Of a stretch of 21,752 bases of DNA, positions 7,174-15,733 are shown piece after piece. The notes below the pieces were generated by a model. It searched no databases and was not told where the DNA came from. It saw only the letters and a list, made by a program, of their open reading frames with translations. The translations under genes and the position numbers were made by a program. This DNA is from Bacteroidaceae bacterium (GTDB lineage Bacteria > Bacteroidota > Bacteroidia > Bacteroidales > Bacteroidaceae), in NCBI GenBank assembly GCA_900769765.1, contig CAAGHW010000078.1:1-21752 (forward strand). Reading direction: 5' to 3'. Numbering within the stretch: position 1 is the stretch's first letter; each line of letters begins with the position of its first letter.

Positions 7174-8628
7174 ATGACCAAAGACAATACAGCAAACAAC
7201 TTGAAACATACCGTCGCAAAGGGATTCCTTTGGGGCGGCATGAGTAATGCTGTATGCCAAGTCCTGAGCCTTTTCTTTGGAATATTCCTGGCACGCATAC
7301 TTACTCCAAGCGACTATACGCCCATAGGTATGCTTGCCATCTTTTCGGCCATAGCCGGTTCTTTGCAGGACAGCGGATTCGTCGTTGCCATCGCCAACCG
7401 CAAGAAGGTGGGGCACGACGATTACAATGCTGTCTTCTGGTTCAACATACTTGTCTCGCTGTTCATGTATGGCGTGCTGTATGCCTGTGCGCCACTTATT
7501 GCCGACTTCTTCAATGAGCCTGTACTTGTAAAGCTGTCGCGTTACAACTTCCTTGGATTTGTAGTTGCCGCTTTTGGCATTGCTCCGTCGGCATACCTGT
7601 TCCGCGAACTGAAAGTCAAGCAAAAATCCATTGCTCTGATGCTCTCCATTGCCTTTTCGGGAATAGTGGGCATAGCAATGGCCTTGAACGGTTACTCATA
7701 TTGGGGCATTGCGACACAAAGCATAGTATACGTTCTTGTACGCACCATTGTATGTTGGTATTTTACACCTTGGCGACCATCTTTCAAAGTGAATTTCGCA
7801 CCATTGAGATACCTGTTTGCGTTCAGCTACCGTCTGCTTATCACCAACGTGTTCCAGCGTTTCAACTGGAATATCTTCTCTTTCATTCTTGGAAAGTTCT
7901 ACAAGGCCGATGTCGGCAACTATACAAAAGCTGCCGAATGGTTCAATATGGGCGGAGAGGTGGTAAACGGCATGGTGAATGCCGTATCACAGCCTGTATT
8001 GGCAAAGGTGGTGGAGGACAACGAACGACAGCTGCGAGTATTCCGCAAGATGTTGCGTTTCACAGTCTTTGTGGCATTCCCTCTGATGCTTGGTATGTCA
8101 TTGGTCTCTGAAGAACTCATAACCGTTGTCATTGGCGCCAAATGGATTGAGAGTGCCAAGATGCTCAAGATTCTTGCCGTTTGGGGAGCATTCATGCCAA
8201 TACAGTCAATGCAGACCAACCTATTGGTGAGTCGCGGAAGGTCGCGCATATTCATGTGGGGTACAATAGCTCAGGGATTGCTCACATTGTCGATTCTGCT
8301 TGCAATGTCGTTCTTCGGAATAAGAATGATGTTGATAACCTATTGTATATTCAACATCCTATGGCTGTTTGTCTGGAATTTCTTTGTCAAGAAAGAGATA
8401 TGTTTGTCCTATACAATGTTCATCAAGGACATATTGCCCTATATGGCGTTGGCAACCGCTGTAATGTGCATCACAGGTTACACGACAAGATTCATCGATG
8501 ATATATACGTTTTGCTCGGTTCCAAAATAGCCATAGCGGCCAGTCTGTATATATTCACTGCTTACATCACACGCAGCGAGGAGCTTTCGGAGATAATGGA
8601 TTTTCTTTTCAAACGTAAAAAACAGTAG
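7174..8628 (+). CDS. Wzx/WzxC-type polysaccharide flippase
   Basis: A 484-residue inner-membrane protein of the MOP exporter superfamily, like lipopolysaccharide O-unit flippases (WzxC-type, Polysacc_synt_3). Such proteins move undecaprenyl-linked sugars across the membrane. The N-terminus KGFLWGG followed by LARILTPSDYTPIGM is typical of the family, and some 12-14 hydrophobic helices follow. The cytoplasmic tail is basic (FLFKRKKQ). The start is supported by AAGG-type stretches just upstream (AAAAGGTAATAAGG). It follows metG by 20 bases, and its TAG stop is 5 bases before the ATG of the next glycosyltransferase gene, pointing to one operon. The exact substrate is not visible in the sequence. 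Confidence 0.9.
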   Translation: MTKDNTANNLKHTVAKGFLWGGMSNAVCQVLSLFFGIFLARILTPSDYTPIGMLAIFSAIAGSLQDSGFVVAIANRKKVGHDDYNAVFWFNILVSLFMYGVLYACAPLIADFFNEPVLVKLSRYNFLGFVVAAFGIAPSAYLFRELKVKQKSIALMLSIAFSGIVGIAMALNGYSYWGIATQSIVYVLVRTIVCWYFTPWRPSFKVNFAPLRYLFAFSYRLLITNVFQRFNWNIFSFILGKFYKADVGNYTKAAEWFNMGGEVVNGMVNAVSQPVLAKVVEDNERQLRVFRKMLRFTVFVAFPLMLGMSLVSEELITVVIGAKWIESAKMLKILAVWGAFMPIQSMQTNLLVSRGRSRIFMWGTIAQGLLTLSILLAMSFFGIRMMLITYCIFNILWLFVWNFFVKKEICLSYTMFIKDILPYMALATAVMCITGYTTRFIDDIYVLLGSKIAIAASLYIFTAYITRSEELSEIMDFLFKRKKQ

Positions 8629-8633
8629 TGGGC

Positions 8634-9722
8634 ATGAAAAAGATATTGTACGATCATCAGATGTTCACGTTCCAGCGTTTTGGCGGAGTAACACGTTACT
8701 TTGCCGACCTCATGTACAACCTGCCACAAAATGAGTTCACGGCAGATGTACCAATGAAATATTGTGAAAATCATTATGTTACCGAAACCTATGGCCACAA
8801 GTACGATAAGCTGTCGTTCCCCGAGAATTATCGTATCCGTCGCCGTCTGTACGAGCTGGCAAATGATTTCATTTCGAAAAAAGCCATAAAGAACGGTGAT
8901 TATGACATTTTTCACCCCACATATTACAACCCTTACTTTCTGAGCGCATTGAAAAAATGCCAGAAGCCTCTTGTATTGACAATACATGATATGACTTTTG
9001 AGCGTTTTCCACAGGAAGTGCTGATATACGACAAGACTATACTCAACAAGAAACGTCTTGTACAGGAAGCCGACCACATAATAGCCGTAAGCGGGAACAC
9101 CAAAAAGGACATTGTTGAAATTTTAGGTACAGACCCTTCAAAAATAAGCGTGGTACATCATGGTTACAAACCCATAGCAGAACCTGCTTCGCAACTTTTT
9201 GACCATTACATTCTTTATGTAGGCGAGCGCAAGGGGTATAAGAAATTCCTTTCTTGGCTAAAGGCAATATCTCCTTTGTTCAGCGACGACAACAGGTTGA
9301 AAGTGGTATGTACCGGAGCTTATTTTTCACAAGCAGAGCTATCGACATTTGCCGAATTGGGTATTGCAGACCGCATCGTACACATATCGGCCAATGATGC
9401 GCAGATGGCATCGCTCTACAACCATGCCCTATGTTTTGTATATCCTTCGCTTTACGAAGGCTTCGGCATCCCCATTCTCGAGGCTTTTGCAAACAGATGC
9501 CCTGTATGTTTGAGCAACGCCAGCTGTTTCCCCGAAGTGGCAGGTGATGCGGCTCTCTATTTCGACCCCAACGATTCCAATTCAATGTATAGCGCATTAA
9601 AAGAGTTGTTGGACAGTCCCGCATTGCGCATGGAGCTGTGCACAAAAGGTAAAGAACGTAGCAAAGAGTTCTCGATAGAGAAAATGGTTGAACAGACCTG
9701 TAATGTTTACCGTAAACTATAA
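8634..9722 (+). CDS. GT4-family glycosyltransferase
   Basis: A 362-residue retaining GT-B glycosyltransferase of family GT4, resembling bacterial mannosyltransferases. The acceptor-side N-terminal domain has RFGGVTRYFADL (15-26) and HPTYYNPYF (94-102). The nucleotide-sugar domain carries YVGERKGYK (195-203) and the EX7E motif with Glu275 and Glu283 in YEGFGIPILE. No membrane segment is seen, so it should act at the cytoplasmic face of the inner membrane. The ATG at 8634 is preferred to an in-frame GTG at 8628 that overlaps the flippase stop. The next gene starts 9 bases downstream. Probably adds one sugar of the oligosaccharide moved by the flippase; donor and linkage are unknown. Confidence 0.92.
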   Translation: MKKILYDHQMFTFQRFGGVTRYFADLMYNLPQNEFTADVPMKYCENHYVTETYGHKYDKLSFPENYRIRRRLYELANDFISKKAIKNGDYDIFHPTYYNPYFLSALKKCQKPLVLTIHDMTFERFPQEVLIYDKTILNKKRLVQEADHIIAVSGNTKKDIVEILGTDPSKISVVHHGYKPIAEPASQLFDHYILYVGERKGYKKFLSWLKAISPLFSDDNRLKVVCTGAYFSQAELSTFAELGIADRIVHISANDAQMASLYNHALCFVYPSLYEGFGIPILEAFANRCPVCLSNASCFPEVAGDAALYFDPNDSNSMYSALKELLDSPALRMELCTKGKERSKEFSIEKMVEQTCNVYRKL

Positions 9723-9731
9723 ACCGTTGTC

Positions 9732-10949
9732 ATGAAAATACGTCTGTCCGAAATATCCCGTTTGTGGCCCATCGCCAAAAGACGCATGGCCAATACCATC
9801 ATATCGTGGTTACAAAAGCTGCTTTTGACCGAACAATACAAAAAAGACGTGTTCAAGAGAGGTTATACAAAGCGTGTGCTCATGTGCCACTTGCCCGAAG
9901 CCTTTACAAAGAAGGGCCTACCCAAATACCACTCGAACTTTACAGAATGTCATACTGTCGCAAAATGCTTCGACAAGCTCGGTTACAGCGTCGATTGCGT
10001 GTCACGCACAAAGAGCGGCATCGACTATTCACAATATGACATTGTTTTCGGAATAAACGGAAACGCCTTTATGGGTGCTTTTTCTGCCGATGAAAAGATA
10101 AAACCTTTAAAGATTTTCTATTCTGTGGGAGCAGAGACCCTGTTCAATTACAGAGTGACAACCCTGCGCAACAGGGATTTCCATGACAGACACGGATTCT
10201 GGCTCCTGAACTCAAACCGCTATATGCCGGGAGATGCAAGGACATACTACGAAGCCGGCCTGAGCGATGCCGTTATATGTTTGGGTGACGAGTATGTATT
10301 CGACAAATTTGTTGCCGAGGACACGTCAAACGACAAATACAAATGGTTGCCGGCATTCTACTTCCCCACCGTTAGCAATCCAACAAAAAAGGATTTTGCA
10401 CAATGCCGTAAATCAATACTATGGTTCGGCAGTTCCGGAATGGTGCATAAAGGACTTGACATTGCCATAGACTTTGCTATCGGACACCCCGACTATACGC
10501 TCCATATATGTGGTGGTAGCAGGCAAGAGAGCGAATTCTGGGATTACTACACACCCAAAATCAAAAAATGCGGAAATATACACTTACACGGTTTTATAGA
10601 TATAGAATCGGATAAATTCGCAGAGATTCTCTCACAATGCGGAATATTGCTGAACCCTTCCATATCAGAGGGATGCGCCGTTTCGGTGTTGAATGTGCTC
10701 GGCAACGGCGCATTGTTGCCGGTGTACAGCGCAGCTACAGGCATAAACCTCTCCGATGTAGGCATCTGTGTTACCGATGTGACATACAACTCTTTTGAAG
10801 AGGCGTTGCTCAGACTCGAATCAACACCTGTCGATGTCTTTGAACAAAAGGCCTTGGATGCCCATAACCTCATAAGGGAGAAATACACAATAGAGCAGTA
10901 CGAAAAACGTATGTACGACCTTTTGAAAGAGATAATAGAAAAAAACTGA
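9732..10949 (+). CDS. GT-B glycosyltransferase with degenerate EX7E motif
   Basis: A 405-residue protein that looks like a glycosyltransferase of the GT4/GT1 superfamily. The C-terminal half has ILWFGSSGMVHKGLDIAI (229-246), HICGGS (258-263) and HLHGFID (284-290), typical of the donor-binding domain. Where GT4 enzymes have EX7E it reads SEGCAVSVLN: Glu313 is present but the second Glu is Asn321. The N-terminal 30 residues are basic and amphipathic (RLWPIAKRRMAN), perhaps a membrane-facing anchor. It lies between the GT4 gene and the YfhO-family gene with gaps of 9 and 7 bases. It probably acts on the same glycan. Whether the altered motif changes donor choice or activity cannot be told. Confidence 0.82.
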   Translation: MKIRLSEISRLWPIAKRRMANTIISWLQKLLLTEQYKKDVFKRGYTKRVLMCHLPEAFTKKGLPKYHSNFTECHTVAKCFDKLGYSVDCVSRTKSGIDYSQYDIVFGINGNAFMGAFSADEKIKPLKIFYSVGAETLFNYRVTTLRNRDFHDRHGFWLLNSNRYMPGDARTYYEAGLSDAVICLGDEYVFDKFVAEDTSNDKYKWLPAFYFPTVSNPTKKDFAQCRKSILWFGSSGMVHKGLDIAIDFAIGHPDYTLHICGGSRQESEFWDYYTPKIKKCGNIHLHGFIDIESDKFAEILSQCGILLNPSISEGCAVSVLNVLGNGALLPVYSAATGINLSDVGICVTDVTYNSFEEALLRLESTPVDVFEQKALDAHNLIREKYTIEQYEKRMYDLLKEIIEKN

Positions 10950-10956
10950 TAGATAT

Positions 10957-13512
10957 ATGAAACAGAAAATCGATTGGAAAGGCTTTATGCCTCATGTTAT
11001 AGCAGTGCTGGTGTTCCTGACACTTACATTGGTATATTTTGCACCGGTGTTCGAAGGCAGGGATGTACGTCAGGCCGATGCCGTCGGTTCTATGGGCTGG
11101 GGCAAGGACGCTCGCGACTACCACGAGGAGAGCGGAGAATATTCATATTGGTCGAACTCGATGTTCTCGGGCATGCCATGCAACTATACTTTTGCGCCAC
11201 AGCCTGCAAACACATTCAAGCCGTTGAGCCGTCTTGTTACATTGAACTACTTTGGTGCATCGAGCCGTCATATAGGCTGCATCTTTGCAACTTTCATCGG
11301 TTGTTATCTGCTGTTCCTTGCTCTTGGATGCAAACCGTGGCTCAGCATCATCGGTTCCATAGTATATACACTCGGCTCATACAATTTCATAATCATTGCA
11401 GCCGGACACATGAACAAGAGCCTTGTCATAGCGACATTGGCACCGATAGTCGGCGGTATAGTGCTGTGCTATAGGCGTAAGCTTGTCATTGGTGCACTGC
11501 TTACCTTGCTTTTCGCCGGACTGAACATCTTCTGGAGTCATCAACAGGTTACATACTACATGTTGCTGACTGCCTTGATAATGGCTGTCGTCTATTTCAT
11601 ATATGCGTGGCGCGAGAAGTGGTTGCCCTATTATTTCAAGGCTACGGGTGTACTTGCCGTAGTGGCCGTTATGGCAGTTGCTCCTGCCGTGGGAATACTA
11701 ATGCCTACAAATGACTATGCAAAGGACTCAATGCGTGGCGGTTCCGAGCTAAGCACAAATGACGGTGAAAAGGCCGATGGACTTGATGTGGATTATGCTT
11801 TCAGCTGGAGCTACGGCAAAATGGAAACCATGACTCTGCTTATCCCGAATTTCTACGGAGCATCATCGCACTACGATGTAGGAAAAGATAGTAAATTGTA
11901 CAGCGCATACCGCAAAATAATATTGGACAACTATGTCGATATGTTCTTGCAGCAGTATCCTGACGCATCAGAGGAAGAGGCAATTCAATACATCTACTCC
12001 AACCGCGAAATACGCGCGCAGGTTGATGCCGAGGCAAAACAGTTTGTGAAGGCAGCACCGACTTATTGGGGTGACCAGCCATTCACCGAAGGCCCTGTAT
12101 ATGCAGGTGCCGTCGTATGTCTGCTTTTTGTTCTTGGACTGTTTATTCTTAAAGGCCCCGAAAAGTGGTGGTTGCTTGCCGCAACAATATTCTCGCTTGT
12201 GTTGGCATGGGGACGTAATTTGTCTGGAATAAACAATTTTCTCTTTGAGTACATGCCTTTGTACAACAAGTTCCGTACACCGTCAATGTCACTCGTCATT
12301 ACTACATTGACAATGTCGACAATGGCCGTGCTTGCTGTAAAGCAGTTTATGGACGTTGCAAGCAGCAAGGATGAAGCTGCTGCCAAAGCGTTACGCAAAT
12401 CACTCAACATCTCTTTTGCAATTGTCGGTGGTATAGCCCTTCTCTTTCATTTGGCAGGCGGCTCTTTGCTGAACTTTACATCACCCAACGATGCAGGCAT
12501 TGCACAGATTCCCGAACTATACAATGCGCTGATAGCAGAACGCAAAGCATTGCTCAACCATGACGCACTGCGTTCTTTGGGTTTCATTGCTGCTACAGTA
12601 TTGTTGTTGTCGCTATATCTTCGTGGCAAGCTGAAGACAACCGTTTTTATAGTAGTTCTTGGCATTGTTTTCCTTGTCGACATGTGGCCTGTAAGCTGGC
12701 GTTTCCTGTCGCATGACGATTTTATCGCAAAGAAAAAGACCACTGCAATACAGGTGACCGATGCCGACCGCGAGATAAAGGCATTGGCAGGCAACGACCC
12801 ACACTATCGTGTATTCAACCTGACATCAAACCCATTCAACGAGGCATTCACTTCGTACAAGCACAATTCTATCGGCGGTTACAGCCCTGCAAAGTTGGCA
12901 CGCTATCAGGATATCATAGACCGTTATCTTTCAAAGATGAACTGGAACGTAATATCCATGCTCAACACACGCTTCATAATAACGGAGGATGGTGTTGCCG
13001 AGAACAATGTTCTTTATGGATTGCCGGGAGCTTTCGGCAACTGCTGGCTTGTCGACAACATCAATTGGGTGAACGGAGCCGATGAAGAGATTGCCGCCAT
13101 CGAGAATGTCGACAAGAATACGGCACACATTGACAATGCTTGGAAAGAGCTTGTTCCAAATGCCGAACAATACAATAACACCACATTTGGCGACATAAGA
13201 CTTACCGAATACCGCAACCCCGGAAACATCGTCTACAAGAGCCGTTGTGCAGAGCCTAAAATGGCCGTTTTCTCTGAAGTCTATTACAAGACCTGGAAGG
13301 CATATATCGACGGTGAGGAGGTAAAACCTATACGTGCCAACTATGTGTTGCGTGCATTGCCTATACCGGCAGGAGAACACACAATAGAGTTCAAGTGTTA
13401 TGATGAAGTGATGGCAAAGAGCCACCGCTGGTCGTTATACTTCTCTATAATGGTAGGCGTGGCTATTGTTGCACTCATTGGTATATGCGTATATCGTAGA
13501 ATAAAGGAATAA
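10957..13512 (+). CDS. YfhO-family multi-pass membrane protein (GT-C-like)
   Basis: An 851-residue inner-membrane protein of the YfhO family. Relatives are thought to be GT-C type enzymes using lipid-linked sugars; YfhO of Gram-positive bacteria is tied to glycosylation of teichoic acids. After the first helix (about 13-31) comes a loop with GRDVRQAD, a place where GT-C enzymes often keep catalytic acids. About a dozen helices follow, including the stretch with AAGHMNKS and FWSHQQVTYYML. A large soluble C-terminal region (about 585-820) precedes a last helix and the tail YRRIKE. It starts 7 bases after the previous gene and ends 3 bases before the GT2 gene. A role as an outside-facing sugar transferase for the cluster's glycan is inferred. 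Confidence 0.85.
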   Translation: MKQKIDWKGFMPHVIAVLVFLTLTLVYFAPVFEGRDVRQADAVGSMGWGKDARDYHEESGEYSYWSNSMFSGMPCNYTFAPQPANTFKPLSRLVTLNYFGASSRHIGCIFATFIGCYLLFLALGCKPWLSIIGSIVYTLGSYNFIIIAAGHMNKSLVIATLAPIVGGIVLCYRRKLVIGALLTLLFAGLNIFWSHQQVTYYMLLTALIMAVVYFIYAWREKWLPYYFKATGVLAVVAVMAVAPAVGILMPTNDYAKDSMRGGSELSTNDGEKADGLDVDYAFSWSYGKMETMTLLIPNFYGASSHYDVGKDSKLYSAYRKIILDNYVDMFLQQYPDASEEEAIQYIYSNREIRAQVDAEAKQFVKAAPTYWGDQPFTEGPVYAGAVVCLLFVLGLFILKGPEKWWLLAATIFSLVLAWGRNLSGINNFLFEYMPLYNKFRTPSMSLVITTLTMSTMAVLAVKQFMDVASSKDEAAAKALRKSLNISFAIVGGIALLFHLAGGSLLNFTSPNDAGIAQIPELYNALIAERKALLNHDALRSLGFIAATVLLLSLYLRGKLKTTVFIVVLGIVFLVDMWPVSWRFLSHDDFIAKKKTTAIQVTDADREIKALAGNDPHYRVFNLTSNPFNEAFTSYKHNSIGGYSPAKLARYQDIIDRYLSKMNWNVISMLNTRFIITEDGVAENNVLYGLPGAFGNCWLVDNINWVNGADEEIAAIENVDKNTAHIDNAWKELVPNAEQYNNTTFGDIRLTEYRNPGNIVYKSRCAEPKMAVFSEVYYKTWKAYIDGEEVKPIRANYVLRALPIPAGEHTIEFKCYDEVMAKSHRWSLYFSIMVGVAIVALIGICVYRRIKE

Positions 13513-13515
13513 GAC

Positions 13516-14259
13516 ATGACTCTAAGACCGAAGTTCTCCATAATAACAGTCACATACAATGCGGCATCGGTGATAGTACCGACGCTGGAAAGCGTGCGTG
13601 CGCAGACATATTCCAATTACGAATATATCCTTGTCGACGGAGGCTCCAAAGACGATACCGTAGCCATAGCCAAAGCAAGCGGCATTGAATTTGCACATAT
13701 CATAAGCGAGCGCGACAAAGGAATATATGACGCGATGAACAAGGGTATTACCCTTGCAACGGGAGATTATCTCTGTTTCCTGAACGCAGGAGATGCGTTC
13801 TATGCACCGGACACTCTGCAGACAATAGCCGATGCCATTGCAGATGAAAAGGAGCTGCCCGATGTGCTGTATGGCGAAACTGCCGAGGTTGACGAAAACC
13901 GCAATTTTGTGAGAATGCGTCGTTTGCAGGCACCCGAGCGACTCGATTGGCGCAGTTTCAGAAACGGTATGCTTGTGTGCCATCAGGCATTCTATGCACG
14001 TCGCGACATTGCGCCCATGTACGACCTCAAGTACCGTCTTTCAGCCGATGTCGATTGGTGCATTAAGGTGATGAAACGCTCAAAAAAGATGGTAAATGTG
14101 AATGCCACCGTTGTGAATTATTTACAGAATGGTATATCTTTGCAATACCATCGCAAATCACTGATGGAGCGTTTCAACATCATGAGCAAGCATTACGGAT
14201 TACTGCCAACTGTCGGACGGCACATATGGTTTGTAGTACGTGCCATTGTAAAAAGATAA
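13516..14259 (+). CDS. GT2-family glycosyltransferase
   Basis: A 247-residue GT-A glycosyltransferase of family GT2, similar to WcaA/WcaE-type enzymes of capsule and O-antigen synthesis. It begins with FSIITVTYN (7-15), has DGGSKDDT (41-48), ERDKGIYDAMNKG (65-77), and an NAGD (90-93) in the place of the metal-binding DXD. The probable catalytic-base region is SADVDW (176-181). CHQAFYAR (155-162) is typical of the family. No transmembrane segment is seen. AAAGGA lies 6 bases before the ATG, a clear ribosome site for this genome. Only 3 bases separate it from the YfhO-family gene, implying coupled translation. It ends the glycan cluster. Confidence 0.92.
   Translation: MTLRPKFSIITVTYNAASVIVPTLESVRAQTYSNYEYILVDGGSKDDTVAIAKASGIEFAHIISERDKGIYDAMNKGITLATGDYLCFLNAGDAFYAPDTLQTIADAIADEKELPDVLYGETAEVDENRNFVRMRRLQAPERLDWRSFRNGMLVCHQAFYARRDIAPMYDLKYRLSADVDWCIKVMKRSKKMVNVNATVVNYLQNGISLQYHRKSLMERFNIMSKHYGLLPTVGRHIWFVVRAIVKR
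14111..14142 (+). promoter_or_regulatory. possible internal promoter for the aminopeptidase P gene
   Basis: TTGTG at 14111-14115 and TATCTTTG at 14135-14142 are about 20 bases apart, a good fit to the Bacteroides -33/-7 pattern (TTTG / TAnnTTTG). It lies inside the GT2 gene, about 140 bases before the peptidase ATG. GGTAT and ATACC flank the -7 box as a small dyad. Coding sequence can match by chance. Confidence 0.35.
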
Positions 14260-14283
14260 ACAAACAATAAAAAACTTATAACT

Positions 14284-15675
14284 ATGTTTTCAAAAGAGAC
14301 TTATATCGCACGCCGCAAGGCGTTGAAGGAGAAGGTCGGCAGCGGTCTGCTGCTGTTCCTCGGCAATAACCTTACAGGTATGAACTATGCCGACAACACA
14401 TATCATTTCCGTCAGGATTCTACATTCCTCTATTTCTTTGCATCGGACTACGAAGGTTTGGCGGCCGTAATAGACATCGACAACGACAAGGAGATTATCT
14501 TCGGTAACGAACTCACCATCGACGACATTGTCTGGACCGGCATTCAGCCAACAATCAAGGAGAAGAGCGAGCGCGTAGGCATTGAAGAGATACGCCCGAT
14601 GGCAGATCTTGCCACATACGTAAAGAATGCGCAAGCGAAAGGCCAGAAGGTACATTTCCTCCCTCCTTACCGTGGTGAGCATCAGGTGTGGTTACAGGAG
14701 TTGCTTGGCATCAATCCTGCCGAGCAGGCTGCATCAGCATCTTTGGAGTTCATCAAGGCTGTGGTTGCACAGCGTAACTACAAGAGCGAAGAGGAGATTG
14801 CACAGATTGAAGAGGCTGTAAACGTATCGGTTGACATGCACTGCGCAGCCATGCGTGCAGTACGCCCCGGAACAACAGAGGCCGAGATTGTTGCCGTTGT
14901 TCAGGCCGAGGCACAGAAGCACAACTTCAACCTCTCGTTCCCCGTCATTGCAACAATCAACGGACAGACACTGCATAACCACGCATACGGCACTACACCG
15001 TTGAAGGAAGGACAGATGTTCCTGCTCGACTCAGGTTGTGAGAATGCAATGCACTATGCCGGCGACCTTACCACAACAATGCCTGTAGGCAAACAGTTCA
15101 CAGAGCAGCAACGCACAGTATGCAACATTCTGCGCCGTGCACACCTCACTGCACTCGACAACATAAAGCCGGGCATTGAATACCGCGAAGTACACAAGTT
15201 GGTACTTACCGAGATTGCCAAGGGCATGATTGACTTGGGATTGATGAAGGGCGACCCTGTAGAGGCTACGATAAAGGGTGCTACATGTATGTTCATGCCT
15301 CACGGTCTTGGTCACATGATGGGACTCGACGTTCATGACATGGAGAATCTTGGAGAGGTAAATGTAGGCTATGAAGAGGGACGCACAAAGAGCCCGTTGT
15401 TCGGTTGGAAGTCGCTACGTCTGGCAAAGGCTCTTGAGCCGGGCTTTGTATTCACCGTAGAGCCTGGTATCTATTTCATCCCCGACCTCATTGACAAATG
15501 GCGTGCCGAAAAGCAGTTTACCGACTTTATCTGCTACGACAAGCTCGAATCATGGAAGACATTCGGTGGAATGCGTGGCGAAGAGGACTACTACGTATTC
15601 GAGGGCGGTGCACGCCGCTTGGGTAAATACAAGCCGATGTCACCCGAAGAGATTGAAGCTGAACACAACAAGTGA
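14284..15675 (+). CDS. pepP: Xaa-Pro aminopeptidase (aminopeptidase P, M24B)
   Basis: A cytoplasmic metallopeptidase that removes an N-terminal residue preceding proline. The 463-residue protein has an N-terminal aminopeptidase P domain (about 5-140) and a pita-bread M24 catalytic domain (about 175-440). The two-metal ligands are visible: Asp249 in LLDSG, Asp261 in GDLTTT, His344 in HGLGH, Glu393 in VEPGIYF, and Glu433 or Glu434 in MRGEED. The length matches the E. coli type. It begins 24 bases after the GT2 gene and ends at a strong bidirectional hairpin. A link to the glycan genes beyond shared transcription is not evident. Confidence 0.95.
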   Translation: MFSKETYIARRKALKEKVGSGLLLFLGNNLTGMNYADNTYHFRQDSTFLYFFASDYEGLAAVIDIDNDKEIIFGNELTIDDIVWTGIQPTIKEKSERVGIEEIRPMADLATYVKNAQAKGQKVHFLPPYRGEHQVWLQELLGINPAEQAASASLEFIKAVVAQRNYKSEEEIAQIEEAVNVSVDMHCAAMRAVRPGTTEAEIVAVVQAEAQKHNFNLSFPVIATINGQTLHNHAYGTTPLKEGQMFLLDSGCENAMHYAGDLTTTMPVGKQFTEQQRTVCNILRRAHLTALDNIKPGIEYREVHKLVLTEIAKGMIDLGLMKGDPVEATIKGATCMFMPHGLGHMMGLDVHDMENLGEVNVGYEEGRTKSPLFGWKSLRLAKALEPGFVFTVEPGIYFIPDLIDKWRAEKQFTDFICYDKLESWKTFGGMRGEEDYYVFEGGARRLGKYKPMSPEEIEAEHNK

Positions 15676-15725
15676 TATATACAATAAAGCAGCCTGAGAT
15701 TACTCAGGCTGCTTTATTGTATATA
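15676..15725. terminator. bidirectional terminator between convergent genes
   Basis: A perfect 23-bp stem (15676-15698 with 15703-15725) and a 4-base ATTA loop start right after the peptidase stop and end 8 bases before the pump's stop. The core GCAGCCTGAG is GC-rich and the outer part AT-rich, so either strand yields a hairpin followed by a T-containing tail (GCTTTATTGTATAT). It should end both converging transcripts. Confidence 0.88.
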
Positions 15726-15733
15726 AGAACTTA

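Noticed and set aside
6805..7623. A 272-codon minus-strand frame across the metG-flippase junction
   Set aside because: Both plus-strand genes are certain; the reverse frame shows no known domain.
7174..14259. Glycan cluster as a recent mobile island
   Set aside because: No transposase, integrase, direct repeats or tRNA edge is visible, and base and codon use look like the neighbours by eye.
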